Positions 7,788 through 14,668 of a stretch of DNA of 23,293 nt are shown one piece after another. The translations under genes were made by a program, and so were the position numbers. Every line of letters begins with the position of its first letter. Position 1 is the stretch's first letter. Origin of the DNA: DAOVGZ01 sp964477815 (GTDB lineage: Bacteria; Babelota; Babeliae; Babelales; Vermiphilaceae); NCBI GenBank assembly GCA_964477815.1, contig CAYZEO010000016.1, forward strand, positions 1-23,293, written 5' to 3'. The notes beneath the pieces are model-generated. The model had not been told where the DNA came from, searched no databases, and worked only from the letters and a program-made list of their open reading frames with translations.

Positions 7788-9310
7788 AAGTCAAAAGTTC
7801 TGATTTAGTTTCATTGTTCGAAAAATCTTTGGTCGGTGTTGATCTGGACAAGTTAGATGAGATTGGTATTGTTGTGCAGGTCGGTGATGGAATTTGTCAA
7901 GTTCATGGTCTGACCAATGCTGTTGATGGAGAGTTGATTGAGTTTGATGGTGGGAATAAGGGTATCATTCTAGGATTAGATGAAGAAACGGTATCAGTTT
8001 TTTTACTTCACGACTCAATTGTTGTACAAGAGTCGGAAATAGCGCGAAGGACTGGCGGAGTATTTAAAACTGTTGTTGGAGACCAGCTGGTTGGCCGGGT
8101 TGTTAATGCTTTGGGAGAGCCTCTTGATGGTTTGGGACCAATTAAGTCTGATGAATTAAGGCAGGTTGAGTCTGAGGTGCCACAGATTATTGAGAGAAGT
8201 CCAGTTGATGAGTCGCTTGAAACCGGCATCACTGTAGTTGATGCTTTGGTTCCGATTGGAAAGGGGCAGCGAGAGCTGATTATTGGGAACCGAGGAACTG
8301 GTAAAACCGCAATAGCTATAGACAGTATTTTGCATCAAAAAGGTAAGAACGTCATCTGTATCTATGTCTCAATTGGTAAGCGACAGGCAAATGTCGCGAG
8401 GATAGTCAGGACATTGGAACAGTACGGAGCGCTTGATTATACAATTGTGGTAAGCTCTGAGGCGAGTGAGGCCGTATTGAACCAATATTTGGCTCCTTAT
8501 GTTGGTTGCACAATGGGAGAATATTTTAGGGATAAAGGGCAGGATGTACTGATTGTATATGATGATTTGAGTAATCATGCTGTGGCATTCCGCGAAATGT
8601 CTCTTTTGATGCGTCGCTCTCCGGGACGTGAAGCATATCCAGGTGATGTATTTTATTTACACTCTCGTCTTTTGGAGCGTGCAGGCAAATTAACAAATGG
8701 TGGATCGTTAACAGCATTGCCGATTGTGCAGGTCCAGAGTGACGATATTACCGCCTACATCCCAACAAATTTGATTTCGATCACGGATGGTCAGATCTTT
8801 TTAGATACGCAGCTTTTCAACAGTGGTGTACGTCCCGCAGTAAATGTTGAGCTTTCTGTTTCTCGTGTTGGTGGTGCGGCACAGACAAAGGCTATCAAAA
8901 AGATGACCAGAGCCCTGCGTCTTGAGTTGGCGCAATATCACGAGTTACTAGCCTTTTCTCAGTTTGGAACTGAGCTTGATGAAGTTTCTCAGCGACAGTT
9001 GGCTCGAGGTGCATTGGCTGTCGAAATACTGAAACAGCCTCAGTTTGTTACATATTCTTTCGTGGATGAAACATTAATTCTGTTTCTTTTGAAAGAGAGC
9101 TTTCTGGATAAGGTTGAGCACAAAGATTTATCGGCGTTTACAACCCAGTTTATCAGTTACGTAAAGTCGGTGTATCCAAAGGTGTACGAAACAATATTTA
9201 AGCAACAGGATGTGAGTGATCAAACAAAAGAGCAGTTGGTCACGTTGGCAACGGAGTTTTCCAAGCTGTTTGTCTCGCAAGAAGCTGAAGAGACGAAAGA
9301 AAAGGAATAA
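7784..9310 (+). CDS. atpA: ATP synthase F1 subunit alpha
   Basis: A 508-residue protein, full length for alpha, the non-catalytic nucleotide-binding subunit of the F1 head. It has an N-terminal beta-barrel (about 25-95), the P-loop GNRGTGKT (168-175), LIVYDDLSNHAVAFREMSLL (about 256-275), the conserved GREAYPGDVFYLHSRLLERA stretch (281-300) and SVSRVGGAAQ with the arginine finger at R361. The P-loop differs from the common GDRQTGKT at two places (Asp to Asn, Gln to Gly). The C-terminal helical domain is complete and ends in an acidic tail. The next gene is a tRNA; gamma, beta and epsilon, which normally follow, are absent from this window and must be encoded elsewhere if the complex is complete. 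Confidence 0.97.
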   Translation: MKVKSSDLVSLFEKSLVGVDLDKLDEIGIVVQVGDGICQVHGLTNAVDGELIEFDGGNKGIILGLDEETVSVFLLHDSIVVQESEIARRTGGVFKTVVGDQLVGRVVNALGEPLDGLGPIKSDELRQVESEVPQIIERSPVDESLETGITVVDALVPIGKGQRELIIGNRGTGKTAIAIDSILHQKGKNVICIYVSIGKRQANVARIVRTLEQYGALDYTIVVSSEASEAVLNQYLAPYVGCTMGEYFRDKGQDVLIVYDDLSNHAVAFREMSLLMRRSPGREAYPGDVFYLHSRLLERAGKLTNGGSLTALPIVQVQSDDITAYIPTNLISITDGQIFLDTQLFNSGVRPAVNVELSVSRVGGAAQTKAIKKMTRALRLELAQYHELLAFSQFGTELDEVSQRQLARGALAVEILKQPQFVTYSFVDETLILFLLKESFLDKVEHKDLSAFTTQFISYVKSVYPKVYETIFKQQDVSDQTKEQLVTLATEFSKLFVSQEAEETKEKE

Positions 9311-9378
9311 TTGAGGTCTGGGTGCGAATCCTCTATACTAAGTGCCACATAATGGATGGCATATTCTACTCTTTGTAG

Positions 9379-9455
<77 letters not shown>

Positions 9456-9461
9456 ACCTAT

Positions 9462-9510
9462 GCCAAGGCTACCCTTCGATGCGCTTCGCTACTCAGGGTA
9501 AACTTTTGGC
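9462..9510. repeat. palindromic REP-like element after the tRNA
   Basis: Nested inverted repeats: outer arms GCCAA (9462-9466) and TTGGC (9506-9510), inner arms ACCCT (9471-9475) and AGGGT (9495-9499), around a core containing GCG-CTT-CGC. The element resembles short dispersed palindromes seen in many bacterial intergenic regions. No second copy is visible in this window, so its being a repeat family is unproven. Confidence 0.45.
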
Positions 9511-9527
9511 GGGGCCATTTTTTCATT

Positions 9528-9562
9528 AAGCCCTTTAGAAGGGGCTTTCGATAGGGCTTTTT
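9528..9562 (+). terminator. putative rho-independent terminator after atpA/tRNA-Arg
   Basis: AAGCCCTT (9528-9535) pairs with AGGGGCTT (9540-9547, one G-U) around a 4-nt loop. AAGCCC can alternatively pair with a second GGGCTT at 9554-9559, which runs into a short T-tract. Either form would end transcription of the ATP synthase/tRNA unit just before the next promoter. Confidence 0.6.
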
Positions 9563-9588
9563 ACTCCAAAGTCCGTTTTTGTTATAAT
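9560..9588 (+). promoter_or_regulatory. sigma70-type promoter for the 99-residue secreted protein
   Basis: -35 TTTACT (9560-9565), 17-bp spacer, perfect -10 TATAAT (9583-9588). Transcription would start near 9595, about 40 bp before the GTG start. The -10 and downstream leader resemble those of the next gene (10155 onward). Confidence 0.6.
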
Positions 9589-9634
9589 TTTCTATGAATG
9601 GTTGAAGAATATCCCTGAAAATGGAGGATTTTCG

Positions 9635-9934
9635 GTGAAAATATCAAAGAAAGTTTTGTATGTAATTCTTTTTGGGTTGATTGCTCAGTGTATGCCTGTT
9701 GTGAGCTGTGGATACGGTTCACGCTTGAAAAGAACCGTGGTTTCTTTCGGTTCATGGGCAAAAAAGGAGCCTGTAACCGCTCTGTTCACGGCAGGGCCAC
9801 CAGTCTTTGTGCTTGGATGTGTAGTTTTTTTTCTTTCAAAGGAGGAATCAAGGAAGGAGTTGTGGACGGACTTCAAAAAGCTGTTTGACTGGAAGGAATG
9901 GGTCAAATGGGTGCTTACTGTAAAGAAAGCGTAA
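9635..9934 (+). CDS. small secreted or membrane protein of unknown function
   Basis: I place the start at GTG 9635, seven bases after a strong GGAGG (9623-9627), giving 99 residues; an upstream in-frame TTG at 9602 lacks such a site. The N-terminus MKISKKVLYVILFGLIAQC is a signal peptide or membrane anchor. A second hydrophobic segment follows (about 46-68, VTALFTAGPPVFVLGCVVFF), then a charged, Trp-rich tail (ELWTDFKKLFDWKEWVKW). The layout (signal peptide, W-x-KK linker, hydrophobic helix, charged tail) recalls the protein at 10341-10949, so they may be divergent members of one family. No known domain is recognised. Confidence 0.7.
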   Translation: MKISKKVLYVILFGLIAQCMPVVSCGYGSRLKRTVVSFGSWAKKEPVTALFTAGPPVFVLGCVVFFLSKEESRKELWTDFKKLFDWKEWVKWVLTVKKA

Positions 9935-10340
9935 AAGTACAGTTTTTCTGGTGTTTAAAATGACGAAAACAAGGGCATGAAATGATGATAGGCGGCCATG
10001 TTTTCTATTTGAAATGTTCATTCTTGGGTAGGTTTAGGACCAAATATCTTTCTGGTTCGACTTATCCATCAGATTGAATCTGTAGGTAGAGTGTAACTTT
10101 GCCGGGCTTTTGAGATGTGTTTGAGGGGGCGGTTTACATCACAATTAATTCTGTTATAATTAAAATTGAATGGAAGTATTCCTCTCTTTGAAATGGTGGT
10201 TTTAATACATTTAAGTCACGGTTTCTGTTTGTAGATTATTGATTTTGAATGGTTCATAATCGGTGGTTTGGAAATCAGGATTAGAGTGGGAAAAAGGGTT
10301 AATTAATTAATATTTTTTATTTATTTATGGAGGAACTCTT
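9935..10340. other. 406-bp intergenic region
   Basis: No convincing gene. It contains a 31-codon ATG frame near 9980 without a ribosome-binding site, a small perfect palindrome CAGATTGAATCTG (10070-10082), a strong promoter (10133-10160), and a long AT-rich leader ending in GGAGG just before the next gene. No terminator is seen after 9934. Confidence 0.6.
10133..10160 (+). promoter_or_regulatory. strong sigma70-type promoter for the 202-residue secreted protein
   Basis: -35 TTTACA (10133-10138, 5 of 6 to consensus), 16-bp spacer, perfect -10 TATAAT (10155-10160). The implied 5' leader is about 175 nt, long for a bacterial gene. Confidence 0.7.
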
Positions 10341-10949
10341 ATGAAGGGTTTTAAAAAGACAAGTATGGCGTTGACTGTTGCTTTGTTGGCTTCTCAGGCC
10401 ATACCGGCTTTCGGTAATCAGCTTGGTTCAACTTTGGTGCAAGAGGGCGCTAGTAATATAGTTAAAGTTGTAAAGCCAAGTAAAGTTGTAAAGCCAAGCT
10501 TCTGGGCTCGCGTTGGCAATTTCTTTGGTGGTGCATGGGATTCCGTTAAAAACGTTGAATATAAAAAGCAAACTAAACTCGCCTGGAAATGGATTAAGAA
10601 TAACAAGAAAACAAGTGTTGCTATAGGTGCTGCAGTTGTTGTTCCTGTGCTCGGATACCTTGCTTACAAGTGGTACAAGAAGCGTAATGTTGTAAAAAAG
10701 CAAGAAACGAAAGTTAAAAATAAAAAGAAGAGTGACGACGAGGAGGTTGACAAGTTAATTGACGAAGTTGAAAAAAGAGACAAGTGGGAAAAAAAGTACG
10801 AGAAATATTTGTTACGTGATGATTTGGTTATCCTCAGGGCTAACCTTAAAAGTAAGTATTATGACGAAAAAAATGATGACACTAAAAAACAGCTTAAATC
10901 TGAGCTAGATTTCGTCATTGAGAAAATAGAAAAGATAGATAAAAAGTAA
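10341..10949 (+). CDS. small secreted lysine-rich protein with membrane helix, probably truncated
   Basis: The 202-residue product is not recognised. Residues 1-25 (MKGFKKTSMALTVALLASQA onward) are a signal peptide cleaved after AFG or nearby. A direct repeat VVKPSK/VVKPSF follows, encoded by an 18-bp tandem duplication. Then come an aromatic segment (FWARVGNFFGGAWDSV) and a hydrophobic helix (about 93-112, TSVAIGAAVVVPVLGYLAYK). The C-terminal half is very Lys/Glu/Asp-rich and likely a coiled coil. Start ATG with GGAGG seven bases upstream; strong promoter at 10133. After the stop, another frame stays open for about 40 codons with the same composition, so a one-base indel in the A run at 10941-10945 may have shortened the protein. 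Confidence 0.8.
   Translation: MKGFKKTSMALTVALLASQAIPAFGNQLGSTLVQEGASNIVKVVKPSKVVKPSFWARVGNFFGGAWDSVKNVEYKKQTKLAWKWIKNNKKTSVAIGAAVVVPVLGYLAYKWYKKRNVVKKQETKVKNKKKSDDEEVDKLIDEVEKRDKWEKKYEKYLLRDDLVILRANLKSKYYDEKNDDTKKQLKSELDFVIEKIEKIDKK
10464..10499 (+). repeat. 18-bp tandem duplication
   Basis: Two adjacent copies of AAAGTTGTAAAGCCAAGT/C (10464-10481 and 10482-10499) differ only in the last base. They encode KVVKPS twice in frame. Confidence 0.9.
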
Positions 10950-11061
10950 GAAAAAAAACAACAACAAGAAAAAAGTTGAAGAGAATAAGACCACGGTTGG
11001 GTTTTTCAGCAAGATTAAGTCTTTGTTTCTTGGAAAAAAAAAGGTTGTTACCAAAAAGTAA
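10939..11061 (+). pseudogene. frameshifted C-terminal tail of the 10341 gene
   Basis: In the +1 frame relative to the upstream gene the sequence is open from 10939 to a TAA at 11059-11061, reading ...KKKNNNKKKVEENKTT then VGFFSKIKSLFLGKKKVVTKK. It has no start codon or ribosome-binding site near its 5' end, but has the same Lys-rich composition as the upstream protein. Removing one A from the A5 run at 10941-10945 joins the frames. It could be a real mutation, a sequencing error or programmed frameshifting. Confidence 0.5.
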
Positions 11062-11094
11062 TCTTTTTCTTTTGAGCATCACGTAGACTAAATT

Positions 11095-11129
11095 AAAGAG
11101 CGGTGGGAATCTCCCATCGCTCTTTTTTT
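11095..11129. terminator. strong rho-independent terminator between convergent genes
   Basis: A 14-bp stem (AAAGAGCGGTGGGA / TCCCATCGCTCTTT, one G-U) with a 3-nt loop and a T7 tract on the plus strand. It ends the 10341 transcript and could also act weakly on the minus strand for rpe, which ends 9 bp away. Confidence 0.85.
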
Positions 11130-11137
11130 ATTATCTT

Positions 11138-11788
11138 TTACACTATTGTTTTTTGCAGGTCATTCAGTGCTTTGACATAATTTGGTTGATCAAATATTGC
11201 TGAAGCGATTCCAAAAAGTTCAACTCCTTGGTTTGCTAAATCTTTAATATTTTCTTTGTTGATGCCACCATCCATGCCAATGGAGAAGTTGAGCCCCTGG
11301 GTTTGTCGAGTTGCGATGAGTGGTTTTAGCTTTTCTTCTGTTCCTTTGATGAATGATTGTCCAGAAAATCCCGGTTTTACTGACATAATGAGCACAGAGT
11401 CGATAGCATCTAAGTAGGGAAAAATAGCTTGAATTTCTGTGTTTGGATTGACTGCGAGGTTTGGGTGGATGTTGCGCTCCCTTATTTGCTCTATATTTCT
11501 TCTGACTTGTCCTTTTGACTCAATGTGCATGCTAATAGTGCTGTGTGGGTTTAGAGAAAGCTTTTTTATCCAGTTGGTTGGATCGTCAACCATGAGGTGT
11601 ACCAGCAGAGGTTTCGATGTTTCTCGGGCAATAGCGTTAATAAATTGTGTGCCCCAGGTCAAATTAGGTACAAAGTGGTTATCCATTACATCAAGATGGT
11701 AGCCATCACAGTGGGGATCTAATAGTTCAATTACTCGACGTAGATTCATTATGTCAGAAGATATGAGGGAGGGGTATATAGTCGCCAT
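11138..11788 (-). CDS. rpe: ribulose-phosphate 3-epimerase
   Basis: A 216-residue TIM-barrel enzyme, normal length, interconverting ribulose 5-phosphate and xylulose 5-phosphate in the non-oxidative pentose phosphate pathway. Metal and catalytic residues are present: H31 and D33 in YHLDVMDNHFVPN, H64 in VHLMV, D172 in GMDGGIN. Other family signatures: IYPSLISSD at the N-terminus and MSVKPGFSGQSF (usually M-x-VNPGFGGQ-x-F). Small departures are MDN for MDG, VKPGF for VNPGF and GIAS for the usual phosphate-binding VAGS, conservative enough to expect activity. The start ATG follows AAGGAGC. It is a single gene, divergent from the VOC gene. Confidence 0.93.
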   Translation of the reverse strand: MATIYPSLISSDIMNLRRVIELLDPHCDGYHLDVMDNHFVPNLTWGTQFINAIARETSKPLLVHLMVDDPTNWIKKLSLNPHSTISMHIESKGQVRRNIEQIRERNIHPNLAVNPNTEIQAIFPYLDAIDSVLIMSVKPGFSGQSFIKGTEEKLKPLIATRQTQGLNFSIGMDGGINKENIKDLANQGVELFGIASAIFDQPNYVKALNDLQKTIV

Positions 11789-11886
11789 ACAGTGCTCCTT
11801 TTTTATTTTTTAAGTTGCTTTTTTAACTATATCGATTTCTAAGTTTACTATGTGTTTTTATTGATCTTCAATGGCCCTTGCAGTGA

Positions 11887-11914
11887 TTGTGTAAAGTTTT
11901 TGGCGTGATACACT
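11887..11914 (+). promoter_or_regulatory. possible promoter of the VOC gene
   Basis: TTGTGT (11887-11892), 16-bp spacer, TACACT (11909-11914), about 50 bp before the start codon. The match is moderate. Confidence 0.35.
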
Positions 11915-11966
11915 AAAAATGTAGTCATAGTAGTCACATATAAACAATCAAGCGAGGGGGGAGATC

Positions 11967-12422
11967 ATGGAAAATTCAGCGATAAAGCGCGTGAATATGT
12001 TGATTTTGCTTCAGCCAGACCTAGAAAAAGCGGTTCAATTTTATGAAGATTTGGGCCTCAAAAAGAAGTTTCATCTTAAAGAAAAGTGGGCTGAATTTGA
12101 TCTTGATGGTATTAGCATAGGATTATGTCCAGTTGACCCAGAAAAATTAACAGAAAAGGGTATTGATCCCTCGACGGGCTTTAGAACAGGTATTGTTCTT
12201 GAAGTTGATGATCTACGAGCGCTTTGTAGCCAGCGTGCAGAGAGTATGACCTTCCTTGGTGAGCCCGTCGAGGCTGTTCATGGGCTCATGGTGAGCTTCA
12301 GGGATCCGGGGGGCAATATCATGGATTTGTATCAGCCCACCCCAGAAAAATTGCGTGAGTTTGTCAAAAAATCGGCGCAAAAAGAGCAGGAAGAACAGGG
12401 GCCATGCTGCTGTGACAAATAA
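11967..12422 (+). CDS. VOC-superfamily (glyoxalase/bleomycin-resistance fold) protein
   Basis: A 151-residue protein with the two beta-alpha-beta-beta-beta modules of the vicinal oxygen chelate fold. Module 1 has VNMLILLQPDLEKAVQFYED; module 2 has FRTGIVLEVDDLRALC, then GLMVSFRDPGGNIMDLYQP, matching the F-x-DP-x-GN-x-(I/M)-(E/D)-(L/F) signature. The usual first-strand His ligand is not evident and the terminal Glu ligand appears as Asp, so the metal and reaction cannot be assigned; glyoxalase, dioxygenase or binding roles are all possible. The extended C-terminus ends in GPCCCDK, an unusual triple cysteine. A strong purine-rich ribosome-binding site (GAGGGGGGAG) precedes the ATG. It lies upstream of groES on the same strand, 191 bp away. 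Confidence 0.85.
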   Translation: MENSAIKRVNMLILLQPDLEKAVQFYEDLGLKKKFHLKEKWAEFDLDGISIGLCPVDPEKLTEKGIDPSTGFRTGIVLEVDDLRALCSQRAESMTFLGEPVEAVHGLMVSFRDPGGNIMDLYQPTPEKLREFVKKSAQKEQEEQGPCCCDK

Positions 12423-12505
12423 ATAGTCTATCAAAGAAGGGCTTATTTGGAAGGTGTTGAGCCTTTGATGCTCAGGAAATCTTAGTTGATCTTTATAAGA
12501 TTTTG

Positions 12506-12533
12506 TTGCTCTTTTTTTTGTCCACTTTATACT
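12506..12533 (+). promoter_or_regulatory. possible promoter of groES-groEL
   Basis: TTGCTC (12506-12511), 16-bp spacer, TATACT (12528-12533), about 80 bp before groES. No CIRCE element (TTAGCACTC-N9-GAGTGCTAA) is present in 12423-12613. A short inverted repeat TGAGC-N7-GCTCA lies at 12458-12474. Confidence 0.4.
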
Positions 12534-12613
12534 GAAACTAATGTGCAGCGCTATTGAAAGATTAAAAATTCTAGAGGTTTTCATTACTATTTTTTGATTG
12601 AGGAGTTACGACG

Positions 12614-12901
12614 ATGATCGAGAAAATTCGTCCGTTGTATGACAGGATTTTGGTCAAACGCTTGGAAAATGAGGAGACGTCGGCAGGTGGGATTATTATT
12701 CCTGACACTGCAAAAGAAAAAACGCAGACGGGTAGAGTTATCGCCGCTGGTGATGGCAGACTTTCGAAAGATGGCTCTATAACTCCGTTGAAGGTGAAGG
12801 CCGGAGATGTTGTTTTTTTTGGTAAATTTTCTGGAACAGAGGCTGATAGTGAGCATCTGATTTTGCGAGAAGATGAAGTTTTAGGAATTGTTGAAAAATA
12901 G
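12614..12901 (+). CDS. groES: co-chaperonin GroES
   Basis: A 95-residue protein of standard length that caps the GroEL ring. It has the conserved N-terminal strand IRPLYDRILVKRLENEE, the mobile-loop region around 20-33 (ETSAGGIIIPDTAKEK), GRVIAAGDGR, VKAGDVVFFGKFSGTE and the C-terminal ILREDEVLGIVE. The ribosome-binding site GAGGAG is nine bases upstream of the ATG. It is followed by groEL 33 bp later in the usual two-gene operon. Confidence 0.97.
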   Translation: MIEKIRPLYDRILVKRLENEETSAGGIIIPDTAKEKTQTGRVIAAGDGRLSKDGSITPLKVKAGDVVFFGKFSGTEADSEHLILREDEVLGIVEK

Positions 12902-12934
12902 TATGCAAACGTTTTAAGTCAACGGAGATTTATT

Positions 12935-14587
12935 ATGGCATCAAAAAAAATATTTTTTGGCGTTGATGCGCGTGAAAAAATGCGCAAGGGTATTGATACT
13001 CTTGCAGACGCCGTGAAGGTTACTCTTGGTCCAAAAGGACGTAATGTTGTGTTTGAACGTTCGTTTGGTTCTCCATCGATTACAAAAGATGGAGTGAGTG
13101 TTGCAAAAGAGATTGAGCTTCAGGACAAGTTGGAAAATATCGGCGCGCAAATGGTGCGTGAGGTTGCAAGCAAAACTGCAGAAATTGCAGGTGATGGAAC
13201 AACAACTGCAACAGTTCTTGCGCAGGCTGTTTTTAGAGAGGGAAACAAATACGTCACTGCTGGTGCAAATCCTATGGAACTCAAACGTGGGATCGATAAG
13301 GCTGTTGCGGAGGTTGTGAAAAAAATTAAAGAAAGCGCAACCCCGGTAAGTGACAAAAAAGAGATTGAACAAGTTGCTACCATATCTGCAAACTCTGATG
13401 CGACTATTGGTGGGCAAATTGCTGAAGCAATGGAGCGTGTTGGTCAAGATGGTGTTATAACTGTTGAGGAAGCAAAAGGTATGGAGGATGAGCTGGATAT
13501 CGTTGAAGGTATGCAGTTTGATCGAGGGTATCTTTCTCCTTATTTTGTGACCAATGCAGAAAAAATGGAAGTTGAATTGGAAGATGCTCTTATTTTGATT
13601 TATGACAAAAAAATAAGCAGCATGAAATCGATGCTTCCATTGCTTGAACAGGTTGCAAAGTCAGGACGAAAGCTTCTTATCATAGCAGAAGATATTGATG
13701 GTGAAGCTTTGGCGACACTTGTAGTTAACAAGCTGCGCGGCACAATCAATGCTGCAGCTGTTAAGGCTCCTGGTTTTGGAGATCGTCGCAAGGCTATGTT
13801 GGAAGACATTGCAGTGTTGACCGGTGGAAAAATGATTTCAGAGGATCTTGGTCTGAAGCTTGAAAATGTAGGCATGCAAGATCTTGGTTCTGCAAAAAAA
13901 GTTATTTTGACTAAAGATAGTTGCACAATTGTTGAAGGTCAGGGTGACAAAGATGCAATTCATGGTCGTGTTGCGCAAATAAAGATGAATATCGAAAATA
14001 GTACCTCCGACTATGACAAAGAAAAGCTGCAAGAGCGTTTGGCAAAATTGGCAGGTGGTGTTGCAGTTATTAAAGTTGGTGCTGCGACTGAAACTGAAAT
14101 GAAAGAGAAAAAAGATCGCATCGAAGACGCGTTGAATGCAACTCGAGCTGCTGTTCAGGAAGGAATTGTTGCAGGCGGTGGGCTTGCGCTTCTTCGAGCA
14201 CAGGCTGTATTGCAGGGTATCAAGACCGAAGGTGATGAAAAACTAGGTGTGCAGATTATTATGCGTGCTTTAGAAGAGCCAATGCGTGTGATTGCTGCAA
14301 ACGCAGGAGCAGAGGCATCCGTTGTTATTAACACTGTCAAAAATGAGACGGGAAATAAGGGATATAATGCCAAAACAGATGAATATGTAGACCTTGTTTC
14401 TGCAGGAATTATTGATCCGGCAAAGGTAACTCGTTCGGCGATTCAAAACGCAGCTTCTATTGCTGGTTTGCTTTTGACAACAGAAGCGACTATTTGTGAA
14501 ATTCCAGAAGAGAAAACAAAAGAAGCTGGTCATGCTCATGGTGCTGCTCCTGGAATGGGTGGTATGGGAATGCCAGGAATGTACTAA
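12935..14587 (+). CDS. groEL: chaperonin GroEL
   Basis: A 550-residue chaperonin, full length, forming the double-ring protein-folding chamber. Conserved stretches include VKVTLGPKGRNVVFERSFG (about 27-45), ITKDGVSVAKEIEL (about 49-62), the ATP-site motif AGDGTTTATVLAQ (about 85-97), the apical segment with NAEKMEVELEDALILIYDKKI, KAPGFGDRRKAML (about 275-287), and VAGGGLALLRA (about 412-422). The C-terminus has a short Gly/Met tail (GMGGMGMPGMY) preceded by an Ala/His-rich piece. CGGAG lies before the ATG. It is the last gene of the groESL operon, closed by a strong terminator. Confidence 0.99.
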   Translation: MASKKIFFGVDAREKMRKGIDTLADAVKVTLGPKGRNVVFERSFGSPSITKDGVSVAKEIELQDKLENIGAQMVREVASKTAEIAGDGTTTATVLAQAVFREGNKYVTAGANPMELKRGIDKAVAEVVKKIKESATPVSDKKEIEQVATISANSDATIGGQIAEAMERVGQDGVITVEEAKGMEDELDIVEGMQFDRGYLSPYFVTNAEKMEVELEDALILIYDKKISSMKSMLPLLEQVAKSGRKLLIIAEDIDGEALATLVVNKLRGTINAAAVKAPGFGDRRKAMLEDIAVLTGGKMISEDLGLKLENVGMQDLGSAKKVILTKDSCTIVEGQGDKDAIHGRVAQIKMNIENSTSDYDKEKLQERLAKLAGGVAVIKVGAATETEMKEKKDRIEDALNATRAAVQEGIVAGGGLALLRAQAVLQGIKTEGDEKLGVQIIMRALEEPMRVIAANAGAEASVVINTVKNETGNKGYNAKTDEYVDLVSAGIIDPAKVTRSAIQNAASIAGLLLTTEATICEIPEEKTKEAGHAHGAAPGMGGMGMPGMY

Positions 14588-14605
14588 GTTTTTTCTTGGT
14601 AAAAT

Positions 14606-14642
14606 AAAAAAAAGGTGGTCCAAAAAAGGGCCGCCTTTTTTT
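14606..14642. terminator. bidirectional rho-independent terminator after groEL
   Basis: GGTGGTCC (14614-14621) pairs with GGGCCGCC (14628-14635) around a 6-A loop, flanked by A8 on the left and T7 on the right. Both strands therefore have a U-tract, suiting the convergent groEL and 14669-16156 genes. Confidence 0.9.
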
Positions 14643-14668
14643 GTTTTTTTATTTACGTTGATCTTTAT

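Noticed and set aside
9980..10078. Short ATG frame (about 31 codons) in the 9935-10340 spacer
   Set aside because: It has no Shine-Dalgarno sequence, no family resemblance and a length expected by chance.
12941..13447. 168-codon antisense frame over groEL
   Set aside because: It is a shadow of groEL codon usage (Cys/Phe/Ser-rich) with no start signal.
14601..14650. CRISPR or tandem repeat array
   Set aside because: The repeated A and T runs belong to a terminator hairpin; no regularly spaced repeats occur anywhere in the window.
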